A stretch of 64,000 nt of DNA from Dichotomocladium elegans (GCA_025716815.1 JAIXMN010000012.1:558001-622000); one strand, 5' to 3'. Positions 38,492-52,355 are shown, counted from the stretch's first letter. A program made the numbers and translations. Notes: a model not told the origin generated them from the letters alone.

Positions 38492-39230
38492 TGCAAAAAC
38501 AAATTCCACCCGAAAAAGAAAAATTGGAGCATAAATACGTGCGTGTACGTGTGTGTCTAGATGAATACTGCGCTGGACAAGAAGAAGAAATAAAGAGGAT
38601 AATACGTACTGGATATTGTTATACGCAGAGAACTGAGCATTCATGACTCACCTTCACTTACGTGTTTGTCCGGTCTATCTTGTTTCCCGAGGAATAAGCA
38701 CCAGATTCTCCGTGCAACTGCTTAGACACGTCAGCAATCGAGGATTGGTTGTTAGCGGCTACCATTCAGCGCTGAGAGTACAATCAAATGCAGATCCAAA
38801 CAGCCTCTTTGCCACTTAACCTAGCAGCACAAGATGCACATTCCGCATACCTTTGCGGGTTGTGGAATAGTTTGGAAATGCTTTATGAAAGACACTAGAT
38901 GCGGGATGAGAGGAGAGAAAATAAGTCAAGAATAGTGGGGGCACTGCTTCTAAGCACCACTCCTTAAAAAGTTCACATGGCCGAAAGCAAAGAGTTCTTT
39001 TAATTTCACTATGCTGAAAATGGTACGGATTGATCGTCATAAGAGTAAGACGAGATCTAGAATTCCATTTTTTCTTATTTTTTTGGTCTTCTTTAGTATA
39101 TATTAAGAAAAAAAAAAGGAATGACATGCGTAGATTGATTGAATGTTGGTGACTGAGTGAGTGCGTGAGCGAGCGAGCGAGCTATACAGAGAGAAGGGAT
39201 TTTTTTTTCTTCGATTCGGTATGTTTGGTT
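38492..39230. other. Convergent spacer, coiled-coil gene to mL46
   Basis: 740 nt, no gene recognised. It should contain both 3' ends. A GAGC tetranucleotide run lies at about 39166-39182. Confidence 0.35.
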
Positions 39231-40141
39231 TTACAGATCACTTAAACTCTCCTTGATGGCGTTGTAGTATTCTGGAGCGAGGTAGTCTGCCAGCTCCTCT
39301 CTAGTCAGCCATGCATAGTCAGACACGCCTTTACCGGGCTTAACCTGGCCAGCATACACCCGTGCCTTCATGAAAAATGTCTATACACGATCACAATTGA
39401 GTTCTGTTGTTCTTTCCGTATTCCTAATCTCGCACTGACCTTGGAACCAGTCTCTCCAGAATCTCTAGAAGCAGCCTCTTTGAAATGGCTGACAGGTTGC
39501 CGGCCCACAAACCATACATCCATATCCGATCCACAATCCTCTTTCAGCTGACGTTCTGCTGCCTAGGGACGCACACGCACACGCATCTGAGTACGGGGAA
39601 GGCAAATTCGTTTATTTATTTTTTTTACCTCGTGAAGATATTCGCTCGAATCGATTTGCCCCTGTGGAAACTGCCAAGCCGGCGAGGCATCGGGCTTGTG
39701 AACGACCAAGTAAAGCGTTCTCTGCAAGGCCCTATCAAGGCTCTTGATATTTTTCTCTTCATCGGCCTTGGTAATGCGGCTAGTCTTGGCGATCTTGTTG
39801 AGACCAACGTCCTCGAGTTCGTGCTTAACGTCCGTGGCAGCGGCTGTCAAAGATGACTCGGTCGACATGGCTGCCTGTCGTGCGGCCTCCTCCTCCTTCC
39901 AGCGTCTCTCCGCAAGAGAACCCTTCTTGAAATAGAATTCGGTGGGGAAGGACTGGGCATGCTGACGCTCGAGCTTCTCGCGATAGTCAAAGTACGCTCG
40001 TTCGAATGGCGTCGAATCGCGGGTAATTTGTGGCGCACGGGAAAGAATGACCGAGGCATTAATGCTGTTGTTCCTTATGACCAACGGTGCCTGGGAAGGA
40101 GCTACTGTGGCAAACAATCGCTTAGCGACGCGGTTCAGCAT
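39231..40141 (-). CDS. Mitochondrial ribosomal protein mL46 (NUDIX fold)
   Basis: Large-subunit mitoribosome protein, yeast MRPL17 equivalent. The N-terminus MLNRVAKRLFATVAPSQ is a mitochondrial presequence. The L46 domain has RAPQITRDSTPFERAYFDYR, and the NUDIX-like core has YLVVHKPDASPAWQFPQGQI. A second part reads VWFVGRQPVSHF, KTFFMKARVYAGQV and DYAWLTREELADYL. The protein ends KESLSDL. Three exons; the first reaches down to about 39630. The canonical NUDIX catalytic Glu cluster is not obvious, as expected for a structural member. Confidence 0.88.
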
Positions 40142-40883
40142 TAGGAGGGGTTGAGGAGAGAGAGAGGGATTGTATGTATATAGCTGTGTGTGTTTGACAG
40201 GGCCTGTATTATTTTTGGAGATCCGGTATTTTTTAACAACCCGTTTAAAAAATTTGTGACGCTTTTTCCCCCTCACCAACGAGCAAAGCGCAAGGGAGGA
40301 GTTCAACTGGGCCTCGGGATTAAAAATCTTCCAATGGATTATAAAGGGGGAGCAGATCCTAATACCATGCTTGATCAATTTGGACAGAAATATGAAAATG
40401 CTTATGGCATATACGATTGACCATATAAAATGACATAATGATATTTTTAAGGCATAAGCACACAGACATTAAAGTCCTCATCGATATTTATTAAATACAT
40501 TGATTAAAATAATGAAGATGCATGGAAAATAGAGAAGAAAAGTTCATAGAGAAGACTATAGAGTTGTTGTTGCAGCCATGAAAAAAAAAATAAGAATTAT
40601 CAATGCAAATATGTGGTTAGTGGGCGTGTGTGTATCTACAGAGGAGGAGGAAGGGGGGGAACATAGTATGAGACAAGAGTGGGGGTATCAAGCAGTTTCC
40701 TTTGACAAGAAGAATCGCATGAGGAGGGTATACGTTTGCCCTGTTGGGTAAAACAGCACAAAGAAAGAAAAAGTGATAAGAGGAAGAAGGAACGGGAGAG
40801 GGACGAATTGAAGAAAGAATATAGCACTAATGATGACATGATATTGACAAAGGTAATACCGAGCATGGATAACGAAAGTGCGA
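40142..40883. other. Intergenic, mL46 promoter to Myb-like gene end
   Basis: 740 nt. A 76-codon plus-strand frame (40190-40420) has no recognisable domain and overlaps the mL46 promoter. Otherwise nothing is seen. Confidence 0.35.
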
Positions 40884-41555
40884 CTAGAAAGCAGGTCGAT
40901 GATGGTTGTGGTGGTTGTGGTGGTGGAAGGCATGGCGAGCCGTGGGCATGATAAGTGGCGGAAGATGATCCTTACTGTTGAAATAATCGTCTGAAATGAG
41001 CAACAGCTGACGTGGTGAAGGTAGATAGAAACCGGGAAGATCTGCGTGAGTAGTGGGCGATACGGCCGAGGATGAATCGGGTGGAGTTGAAGGAATCCAT
41101 GAGGTAAGAGGCGATGGAAGCGAGGTAGACTTGCTACTGATTGTAAAAGTGGTAGATGACGTAGATGCTACGGAGGATCTTCTGCGGGGCTTGCGGATTC
41201 CCTGAAGGGTGCGATATCGGTTGAAGCAAGTTGCGCGTTTCCTATGCGGCAGCTGACGGGAAATTTGTCCCCAAGTAAGACCACGGGCTACTCCTTCGCA
41301 GATAATGGAATCTTCAATGTCCGAGAAACGACTTCGAGGCTTAGTGCTGTTGTTGCTGATGATTCTGCTGACAGGTGACAGCTGCAAGACGTTGCCGGGC
41401 GATGGTGGGGGAGTCAGCCGGTTTTGGTCGCTATGGAAGTCGCTATGAAGGTCGATAAAGCGTTGCTCGGGATTCAAAATGGCAGAAACTATTGATGAAC
41501 AGATTACATATAAATTTCTGTGTTTTTGCCCGGATAAACATGACAAGCGTACCAT
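40884..41555 (-). CDS. Myb/SANT-like DNA-binding protein
   Basis: A frame of up to 223 residues. The central segment RFSDIEDSIICEGVARGLTW, then ISRQLPHRKRATCFNRYRTL, has the spacing of one Myb/SANT repeat, with tryptophan at the second of its usual positions. Flanks are Ser/Thr/Pro-rich, with TPPPSPG and a His-rich C-terminus ending HHRPAF. A single repeat plus low-complexity flanks suggests a regulator. The N-terminus is uncertain: a CAATAG acceptor lies near 41490, so the true first exon may be further upstream. Targets unknown. Confidence 0.6.
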   Translation of the reverse strand: MVRLSCLSGQKHRNLYVICSSIVSAILNPEQRFIDLHSDFHSDQNRLTPPPSPGNVLQLSPVSRIISNNSTKPRSRFSDIEDSIICEGVARGLTWGQISRQLPHRKRATCFNRYRTLQGIRKPRRRSSVASTSSTTFTISSKSTSLPSPLTSWIPSTPPDSSSAVSPTTHADLPGFYLPSPRQLLLISDDYFNSKDHLPPLIMPTARHAFHHHNHHNHHRPAF

Positions 41556-44305
41556 TCATGTTGATTTTCGTGCAAGAGAAGGCAAGAGAGCAAGAGCAAG
41601 TAGTCGATGCAGTAGAAAGTGGACGTTGGTTGATAATTTTTGTTGAAGCGAGAAGTCAATTCTCTTTTATACTTTTTGATTCCTTATTTCAGGAAACCTT
41701 CGCCCCTTCGATTAGCTACATACGGATTGGCCCATGCGATATCAACATTGTAATCCATATTTGCTCTATGTACGGCAAATATGGAGAAGGTTGACATCGG
41801 GTCACTGCCGCTTGTTGGATCTGTTATCCATCAAATGTGCATAGGGCATTTTCCCCTACTTTATTTTTTCCCTTCCCGACATCTCCCCTCGGCAGTGGTT
41901 TGTACTTTTAGTGCAGAAAGAGAAGGTAGCAGTAGAAGATACCTATCTCGGTAAGGGGTGGAGAAAGGGTTGTTCTTTTTTCTGGACGTGCAAATCTCCG
42001 ATACATAAACAGGCACATTTGGGGGGGAGGAGGTCTCACCGAAGATGACACCAGCAAGATGAAATCAATATGGGGAGCAAAGTAATAATACCATAACAAG
42101 CATTGTGACCTTAAATTGAAAAGGAGTATTTGTGAATACCAACTTTCGGGCAAACATTCTGACGGTATAACAACGCTATATGCATTCGATAAATACAACA
42201 ATGGATAGTGAATGCAGCTACTACTCGGGAATAATGGATAAACATGTGTGTAAGCAGCCTCAGAAGGCATGATACAACGGCTCGAGGGTATTATCAGATA
42301 CCACTGAAAGAAATGTAAGAAGCTGAAAAGGGGATACCATAAGATGCAGGTTTTGAGGGGCAGTCATCCTCTTCACACTGCCGTTTCTGAGTCAGGGAGA
42401 GGGATTCATTCAACGGGTCACTTCGATCATGCGAATCGTTAGGAGAACAACTTTTGCTGTTTCTCTGCCTTCGTTTTCTCATTTAAAACAAAGCAACAGC
42501 CACAGCCTATTCCTACAAATTATACCAGAGTTTCGAAAAAATTCATTTATCGCATATAGCGTAGTAGAAGTAGTAGATGAATTTATGCAATTTCAGACAG
42601 TCTATGGTTAGTACAAGCTTGTCGGCCAGATATCAAATATATGAGGCGGGTGAATCAAGGGTCCATTTCGCACTCGTTCTTTACCCCTCTCTTTTGGATA
42701 CTCGATGTACCGTTCCGCCCTTTTCGATGACGTTGTGAGGTTTTGATATACGGGCAACATTCTCATTCTTCGAAGTATCTTACGGGAACATCCTCTTCCT
42801 GATTTTTTTATATTCCCTCCACTCTCTCAAGATGTTTTTGTTCCTGTTTTATTTTTTGTTTTGTATCAAGAAGGGCAATTAGTCCATTGTAGAAGAACTA
42901 CTGAATGGCATTGAGGATTGGGGTTTTCTAGCGGGCCTTCATGCAAAGGCACGCATATTTACGTACACATACACGGACAGAAGGGAGGTGGGGACATCGG
43001 GGCGGACAAGTTCGACTTAATTGGTATTATTATTACTTGTTAAGATTAAAGTACAAAGAGACTGTGCGCGCGCGCGCGCCCAAATATGCTATTAGCCCCT
43101 TACCCCTTCGCGTGAGACCCCTCGTCATTCTATAGAGCAGCTGCATCCATAGGAGAGAGAGGAACACCCGCGAAAATTATATCGCAGCGGGGGAAGCTTT
43201 CCCACAGTAAAGACTTTTGTCGGTCTCCCTAGAACCGATCATTTATGAAGTGCGTGTACGCAACTCTCAGATAATGCACCTGCGCGTGTGTACGTGCAAG
43301 GAATGGTGCATCAGATATTCCGTGTTAATAAGCATGCGTCTTTCTGGTCCTTAACTTTCCTTTCTCTTGCTCATGCCGACCCTTCTATGCTAGGAAATTT
43401 GCATTGCGAAAGAACAGGTTTTTCTACTAATTTGGAAGTAATTGCTTCAGATCGATCTGTGAGGGCACGAGCCAAACCCGCTCTTTTTTGGGTTTTCGGT
43501 TTCATGTTCTTCGGTTCTCGTTTTATTAAAAAAAATAAACCATGAATGAATGAAATGAAATGAAATGAAACGCGTTTTTCTCCACCCCAGTGGATCAATT
43601 AACGGCATATGGCACAACGATGGAGGGACAAGTATCTTGTTGCTTACAGGGTGAGCAGGACACAACGACAAGGCGAGAGGATCAGCCTGTTTTCTCCTGC
43701 TCTCGTCCGTGCCCTTTGTTTTGGTGCAAATATTAACATGCATTGTAGGCGGGACACCAGATGAATGACGTTGCATACTCGTGATCATGCACGAAGCTTT
43801 ACTTCAAACTCCCCAAATGCCCTCGCTCATCATCTTTGTCTGATTATTGTGCATCGATGATCCCATATGCCATGCATATAAGCAAGTCTTATTTGCTCAC
43901 GCCATGAAATACACTTCCACCCAGCTGGCCCTACAGTCATTCCAAGAATAAGCAACCCAGCGGGCGAGAGGCATCGCTATCTCTCTCTATAACTATCTCT
44001 ATCTCTCCTTTTACCGCAAAACCAATTTTCAGGACACATGCTCCAATTTTTTTCTTCTTCTATGCATGAAAAAAGGGGGCGGACAAAAATGAATACAAAT
44101 TATGGTTGCGTTAATGGTACGTCGAGGAAAGGAAAAGGACCAGCGAGCAAATTCGTGCATATATGTGGGGCAGGTGCGTATATATATGTGATATGTGTAT
44201 TATATAGTTGCGTGCGTGCGGTGCTTGGACGCGTGTGTGTGTATATGTGCGTGCGTGATGTTTATGTTGTTGAGGAAAGGATCGGAGCAACATGTTGCCT
44301 TCTGT
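41556..44305. other. Long intergenic region
   Basis: 2.75 kb without a supported gene. It holds a perfect inverted repeat at 41755-41784, a GC dinucleotide run near 43067-43080, and many short low-complexity frames. A 62-codon minus frame at 42294-42482 is basic then acidic and could be a fragment, but nothing supports it. Confidence 0.4.
41755..41784. promoter_or_regulatory. Perfect 10-bp inverted repeat upstream of the Myb-like gene
   Basis: CCATATTTGC and GCAAATATGG face each other across a 10-nt spacer, about 200 nt upstream of the Myb-like start. This may be a dimeric factor site or a hairpin. Confidence 0.4.
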
Positions 44306-45651
44306 TTACATTTCCATCGCGTCGTCGTCGTCATCAGAATCGATCTCGTCGTTCACTTCTACTTCCTCTTCGGGAGCAGAGGGTGGAACCACAGAGTTGA
44401 TGGATGCAATCAGCTCCTGAGCATGCTCGAACATAGCCTGGTCGTCGCTGCCAATGACATGGAACAGCTGCATACACATATTATATTAGCCACACTAATA
44501 CAAACGCAAGCGCTCGTTTTCTGCTCTTTCATTTCATCAAACTTCCTCGATTCCCATCTCCTAGGGCCCCTCAGTCCCCCCTTAACGCTCTGACTCACCT
44601 TCACTGCGGTTTCCAAGCAATCTCGTGCATCCTCCCAATGACCTTGACGCTCCTCGGGTGATCTCTGCTCGTCTTCGCCAAGGCAATAATAGGCCCATCC
44701 GTAAAGATACCACAGATCCACCACCTGATCATTTTCTTTCTGAAGGCCCTCGAGCACTGTGAACGCCTGTTCAAACATCTCGAGTTCGAGGAGCAATCGC
44801 ACCAGGGAAAGACGGGAGTCATAGATGGGTATTGCCGGGTCGCCAAACTCCTTGTTCATCCATAATGCCATGCTCTGCTGAAGCGCCGAGGCTGCATCAT
44901 CGTTTCGCATCTGGCTAAGCCGCACTGAGGCTAGTAACTGGTATACTTCGGGCGTTTCAGGCGAGATCTGCTGGGCTTTTGACAGGTATTCTTCGCATCT
45001 GCTCTCGGCATCAGGTTCAAAGCTGAAAACAAAGAAGACGCATATATACACGCGTTCACAATAAGGAAAACACACAACCATTTTCAAGCCCCTTCCTAAG
45101 CTCTTCAAACTGAACTATACGTACCAGAGATCCGTCAAGTAAATCTCGGTCATTGAGCAGAGTGCGCTGGCGATCTTGGCCGCTAGCATAATGTGGTCAT
45201 CAGATCCCGCGGGTGCCGCTGCATGCTCTTTCAGCATGAGATCAACACCCTTCTCAAAAGCTGCGATCGCCTCTTTTTCGACCGACAACTGGCCGAGGTA
45301 CATGTATTTGCTATATCCTGACTCGGGACTCTGATGGATCGCTGCGAGAAGATGCTGGAAAAAGAAAGCTTAGGTATGAAAAGACTCTCTCTGCCTTGGG
45401 AAAAATGTCTACACGGCTTTCCAATGCCATTGTTGTGTATGAGATCTTCCATTTACCTCACGCGCCTCAGCGAACCGCTCGAGCTCCATTTCAACTTGAC
45501 CGGTGATCTCGAGAATCTCGGCATTGGTCGGATCAAGTTCCAAAGCTTTGGAGCAAAATGCATACGCTGCCGGATATTCCATGTTGTCAATGTTTTGCTG
45601 GATCCGAGGCAGAAGGTCTGCCACAGTGTATTTGGGTGCTGATCCTGACAT
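44306..45651 (-). CDS. ACL4: TPR chaperone ACL4 (dedicated chaperone of ribosomal protein uL4)
   Basis: The N-terminus is MSGSAPKYTVADLLPRIQQN. TPR helices follow, such as AYAFCSKALELDPTNAEILE and SRCEEYLSKAQQISPETPEV. Further blocks are PEVYQLLASVRLSQMRNDDA and DLWYLYGWAYYCLGED. The C-terminal tail is very acidic (VNDEIDSDDDDDAMEM). This order and the acidic tail match fungal Acl4, which shields RPL4 on its way to the pre-ribosome. Four or five exons. TPR proteins are many, so the assignment is likely rather than certain. A perfect palindrome lies about 200 nt upstream of the start. Confidence 0.75.
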
Positions 45652-46147
45652 GGCGTTCAAATAGGAATGACGAGGTGAACCTAAAAAAGAAAAAAGGGCG
45701 TTGAGAAATAAAATTTTTCGTCTTGTAACACGCACACAGACACGCAGGCCTTTCACTTCCGGAACCAAGGCTTTAAAATCCCAAAGGGATTCCGTATCTT
45801 TCTTCGCAATGCATAGAGGAGAAAGGTTACTTTGCCATGTATGTATTGAGAAGTAGGTCATGTATGACCTACTTCCAGATCTCTTTCTCGCATGAAGAGG
45901 CGGGACAGACACTGCGGTTAGGTGAACACACACATAACTTCTTCCCCGCCGACTTGCTGGGCGCGCATGCAACAGCGAGATAGCTATACTCTGTGTAACA
46001 TTCCTGCACGATAGTGATAATGATAACAGTAACAAATGCCGCTCATCCAACCCAGTCAACCGAGATCGGCTATTAGTATTATTCAATACGATTGTATTAT
46101 GTACAGCAGATATATGAGGAAAAGGAAGAAAAGAAGCTACAATAAAA
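45652..46147. other. Spacer between ACL4 start and uricase end
   Basis: 496 nt containing the ACL4 promoter. The notable element is the palindrome entered separately. No gene is supported. Confidence 0.4.
45850..45875. promoter_or_regulatory. Perfect 12-bp palindrome in the ACL4 promoter
   Basis: Arms GAAGTAGGTCAT and ATGACCTACTTC with only 2 nt between them, 199 nt upstream of the ACL4 start. Chance occurrence of a perfect 12-bp arm pair at such spacing is low. It may be a binding site for a homodimeric regulator. Confidence 0.5.
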
Positions 46148-47248
46148 TTACAATTTGGCAGCTGCCTTGCGAGCAAGAGTGGCTGTAATAAGGCCTATAG
46201 CATCAAACCATGCTGATCAGACATCCCTTCTTTCCCACTTGTGCTATCATCTAACTTACCAGATGGATCAGCCTGGGGATAGTACACCTCCATATTCTTG
46301 CCGGTGTTATCGATATTGAACTTGCTGAGATCGATACCGACATAGTGCTTATTGGGGAGGGCATAGTAGACCTCGCTGATGATGGGGAACTTGTTCAGGA
46401 TACGTTTCTCCATGAGATAAAGAGTGGCCTGGACGGACGCAGAATCGTCCGTGGCAAAAGTATCAGTAGTGATCTGGCGGACCCCGGCATGAATGGCACT
46501 GTAATCAATCTTGCTCAGCACATCTGGCGAGTGAGACTCAAAGGTCCACTTGCAGTCTACGGCCGTTGAGAAGATACGGTCCCAGACCTCAGGAAGCGTG
46601 GTATACTCGTCCCGATAAAAACCGTGGAAGGCCGAACCAGTGGTCTTTAGCACGAGAAGCTTGGAGAGGCCCGATGAGAGGTCGATTCTGTTACCCTCGC
46701 GATAATGAACAAGGGATGTGGTCTGGACATCCTCACCATCACGGACGAAGGAATGTGGGTGGGGCTTACCCTCGACCAGCAGACGAGTCCACTTGTGCTT
46801 GATAATGTCGATGTGAATGCTCGAGAGATGCTTGTATTGCTTCAACATATGGGTCGACAGTTCCTGAGCGAAGAGCTCGATGGTATCGACGTTTTGGCTG
46901 CGCTTAGCCATGACGTTGATGGTATTCTTGCACGTATCTGACCGTTCATATGCTTAGCAATTCGCCCGTCCGACCCATCCTTTCTTCCCCTTCCATACCT
47001 ACCTGTAGCCACCACAACAGAATTATCAGCCTTGGTGAACGACTCCTCGATATCACCTTCAACGAGAAGTCGGACCTTTATGAAATGTTTATCAACTGTC
47101 AGTTTACTGCTTCATAATGCGCTGCATCATCAAACCTTACCGTTAGCTCTGTGCAACGCTGTACGTCGCCATCCTTGTAAACACGAAGGAGGCGGACCAA
47201 GTCTTTGCCGTAGCGAGAAGTCTTGAGATAAACATTTGCATCGGACAT
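46148..47248 (-). CDS. Urate oxidase (uricase), peroxisomal
   Basis: Oxidises urate to 5-hydroxyisourate in purine breakdown. The start is MSDANVYLKTSRYGKDLVRL. Family marks are INVMAKRSQNVDTIELFAQE, HIDIIKHKWTRL, GLSKLLVLKTTGSAFHGFYR, DEYTTLPEVWDRI and NKHYVGIDLSKF. A short last exon supplies LITATLARKAAAKL, so the protein ends AKL, a type 1 peroxisomal signal. The final intron is about 70 nt and begins right after the PSG codons. Without that splice the signal would be lost. Confidence 0.95.
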
Positions 47249-48767
47249 GGCTGTTAGATATGAATCTATGGAGGAAAAATGAAGGAAGATAAGGAACCAA
47301 AAAAAAAGACCTTTATATAGTGTTAAAGCAGCGCTCCTCCGTCTGTGAGATATACCCTTTCCGGAGTTTTTTTTTAGTAATCAAGAGGAGGGGTATATTT
47401 GCTTACAGGATTGATGAACAATGGGGTACAAGCCTCATTCAAATGATTACGGTACTAACTCCAGGAAAAATACCCCCCCCCCGTGTGGAAGTTAGGGTTC
47501 TTTTTTAAATTCACTGTTTCCTGGAGATGGCGTGATTAATAAAGTGGAGTTATCTATAACTCTGTGCCTCTCTCTCTCGATCCCTACGTCCCCAAAACAG
47601 GGCTGGAGTTGCGTGAAGTTGTAGAAATGCTAGGATAGTCCCAAGAAACAGACTGGGCCGACCCAATTAGTATTTTAGATATACGTACCCCTTTCTTATT
47701 CACGCCCTCTTCTGCTATCGAAAAACTAGATAAATCACACACACTGCCCTGGTCGTTGTGTAACTACGGTACGAACATGCATGAAACTCGCGGGAGACAG
47801 CTTCAATATAGTTTGAAAGCTGAAGGGGCATTTTTTACAAACAAAGCCTACTACGGGAATATAGAGGAATGTACAGTTCATTTAAGCTACCCATCATCGC
47901 CGTTGCTTCCTCACAAAGCGTGCCTACTCGTTCGCCCTCCTATTAGATATTGGTAGTACTCATTTGCCGCACAGGCAGAAATACAATAGATTGATCGCCT
48001 CGTAAATGGGATACCCGCATTATATACGCGCACATGTGATCGAATCCCGGCTATGTATAATGCAAACGTAGTCTTCGTATCTGTCAGGAAAGTACAGTAA
48101 CAATTATGAACAGATGAGGTATTACCCATGCTTCCAACTGAATATTTTACACGGGTATGTCCTGTAGACCTATTACCGATGCCTAGAAAGAAAAATGTCT
48201 GATACAGCAATCGGTGTTTGTTTGCAGCGGATGATACTGGATGACATGCGCTCAACATAGAAGATATCATGTCCTACTATGTCACGCTTGACATTTGTCT
48301 GCAGTCACTGCACGTCTCCCCCCTTCCCGTGTCAACAATACATATATATCACTATACTGTACGCTCGTCACAATTGCTGCGGCCTCTACTGATACTATCA
48401 CTATGCAAATGCAAATATCCAGCCGTATGTGCGCCCGCCCGAGAGTTTTTTTCCCACCCGCTATCCAATGCTCAGTCTTAACCGGATTGCAGCTTGACAA
48501 ACTTCCGTTGTCAGCCTTAACCAAGTTTGAGACCAAGGGAGCCCCGCTCGTTATGGAGAACAAAGCGTTCTTTTTTTTTGCTGTTTGCGAACATGATGTT
48601 CTAGGTGGGTGTTCGACAGATACTGAGTTATTACGTGAAAGGTATGGTGACCTTGTTGTGCTGAATAGTTTGAAGTCGACGTGTTTCATGTTGTAGACGC
48701 TATAAACCTCTTGTCCGTTTTTTCTTTTTCTCTTTTCATTTTTTTTCTTCCTTGTTACTTTTCTTCT
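47249..48767. other. Intergenic, uricase promoter to protease leader
   Basis: 1.5 kb. Overlapping frames on both strands at 48282-48696 show no family features. The last 80 nt are T/C-rich and form the protease leader. Confidence 0.4.
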
Positions 48768-50185
48768 ATGAAGATTTTGACTTTATCTGCGATCTTTTTA
48801 ACCACTCTCGGTTTATTCTGTGTGGATGGAGCCGTTTCGAGGCAAGTTTCATCAAAGCAGAACATAGTTTGTGATGGATATTCATTGTCTACTTTCGTCT
48901 ATATTGCACTTCAGAGTGCGTATTAAGAAGGTACAAGAGACCGCAGCTCAACGGCTGCATAGATACTCCCATACGGTGGAGTATTTGGCGCAAAAGTACA
49001 CCACAGAAGAAGAGCATGGATGCATGTATGAACAGGCCGAGAAGCACGGTGTCCCCCTGAGCAATTACATGAATGCTCAGGTATATGTCATAATCATTAT
49101 TACTCTTTCTTTTCGCACACACACACACACACACACACACCTATGTCAGCCTGTAAAATTAACGCACCCATGTAAACTGTATATAGTACTATGGTGAGAT
49201 TGAGCTTGGTACACCGGCTCAGACATTCACTGTCGTTTTTGACACGGGCTCGTCCAACCTGTGGGTACCATCGACGCACTGCAGTTCAATTGCATGCTTC
49301 TTACATCGCCGTTACAACTCGGACGAGTCGGATACATTCCAGGAGAACGGCACCGAGTTCAATATCCGATATGGCACTGGGTCCCTCGAAGGTTTTATCA
49401 GTCAAGACACGTTGACCATGGGCGGCATCACAGTCGACGACCAAGGGTTCGCAGAGTCGACTAAGGAACCAGGCTTCACGTTTGCGCTCGCCCAATTTGA
49501 CGGTATTCTTGGCATGGGCTTTGCCAATATTGCGGTCAAGGGCGTCGTTCCGCCGTTTTACAATATGGTCGCGCAGGATCTTGTTGATGCACCTGTGTTC
49601 TCCTTCTGGATCAGCGACGAGGAGCAAGGCGGCGAGATGGTGTTGGGCGGTATCGACCCAACTCACTATCAGGGCGAACTGACATGGGCCCCGGTGCGTC
49701 GCCAGGGCTACTGGGAAATCGAGCTCCAGGACATCAAATTTAACGGTCAGCGCGTTGGCCTTGACCCGGTGGGGGCCGCCATCGACACCGGATCATCCCT
49801 CTTGGTCACCCCTACAACGGTTGCTGATCTGATCAACAAGGAGCTTGGAGCGGAGAAGAATTGGGCTGGCCAGTATATCCTTGACTGCGCTACCGTCCAA
49901 GATCTACCCGAATTCTGCTTTATTTTCTCAGAGAAGGAATTTTGCCTATCGGCCACCGAGTACGTTCTTGAGGTCCAGAATCAGTGCATTTCTGGATTTA
50001 TGGGAATGGACATTCCCGAGCCTATTGGGCCTCTCTGGATCGGTAAGTCCAAATATACCCTCTCAGATACACAATACAAGAGGGTCTAACGTCTTTTTTT
50101 ACTAGTGGGTGATGTTTTCCTACGCAAGTTTTATAGTGTATATGACCTGTCCAACAGTCAAGTAGGCCTCGCATTAGCAGCATAA
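48768..50185 (+). CDS. PEP4: Pepsin-type aspartic protease, vacuolar saccharopepsin-like
   Basis: Four exons (48768-48841, 48915-49080, 49187-50042, 50106-50185) sum to 1176 nt, 391 residues. A hydrophobic signal peptide (MKILTLSAIFLTTLGLFCVDG) and a basic propeptide (RVRIKKVQETAAQRL) precede the mature domain (YYGEIELGTPAQTFTVVFDT). The two catalytic motifs are DTGSSNLW and DTGSSLL; the flap is RYGTGS. The protein ends VGLALAA. High similarity to Pep4/cathepsin D suggests the vacuole. The first intron uses a GC donor (AG then GCAAGT at 48842), the only choice that keeps the frame. Intron 2 carries a CA repeat. Confidence 0.93.
49116..49140. repeat. (CA)n microsatellite in protease intron 2
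   Basis: An uninterrupted CA run inside the 49081-49186 intron. Confidence 0.9.
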
Positions 50186-50270
50186 ACGCGCTTTTTTGAG
50201 TACATGTACGAATAATAAAGCAATTTATGTTAAGTTCACTCCTTTTCGAACGCAAACGCCAGATAGATTC

Positions 50271-52063
<1,793 letters not shown>

Positions 52064-52355
52064 TTAGAACAAGGCATCCAGGGTGCAGCAAAGACAACAT
52101 GCTGCCAGACTATAACATCGGTCCCGCTCCACGTCAGCACCATTTTCAATCACGGTTTTATCTCTTAATATACCATCCTAAACATAGGCCTTCGCTTGTG
52201 TTAGAATTCTGAGGCTGCTGCTGGACATACACGGCCTGGGGTGGGGGCTGAGGCTGATAATACTGTTGCTGCGATGTGTAATAGCCCTGCTGAGGAGGAG
52301 GGGGATATTGATAACTGGGATTAGGTGGTGGCGGAGCGTAATAGTTCTTGTCCAT
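52064..52355 (-). CDS. Small CYSTM (cysteine-rich transmembrane module) protein
   Basis: Two exons (52174-52355 and a 46-nt exon at 52064-52109) give 75 residues. The body is Pro/Tyr/Gln-rich (MDKNYYAPPPPNPSYQY). The tail, formed only after splicing, reads GLCLGCLAACCLCCTLDALF. This is the CYSTM pattern: a short cysteine-packed membrane anchor at the C-terminus, found in small stress-related proteins of eukaryotes. Without the small exon the frame ends in WYIKR and loses the module. Confidence 0.8.

Noticed and set aside
40190..40420. 76-codon plus frame
   Set aside because: Overlaps the mL46 promoter with no recognisable features, so likely chance.
42294..42482. 62-codon minus frame starting MRKRRQRNSKSC
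   Set aside because: Basic and acidic clusters only, no domain, and no convincing continuation by splicing.
46566..46941. Plus-strand frames opposite uricase
   Set aside because: Shadows of the uricase coding sequence.
48038..48050. GATCGAATCCCGG, resembling a tRNA T-arm box
   Set aside because: No matching acceptor stem, D-arm or anticodon arm could be folded around it, so no tRNA is called.
48282..48696. Overlapping frames of about 133 codons on both strands
   Set aside because: Neither has a domain or splice context. Two open strands over the same AT/GC-balanced stretch suggests chance.
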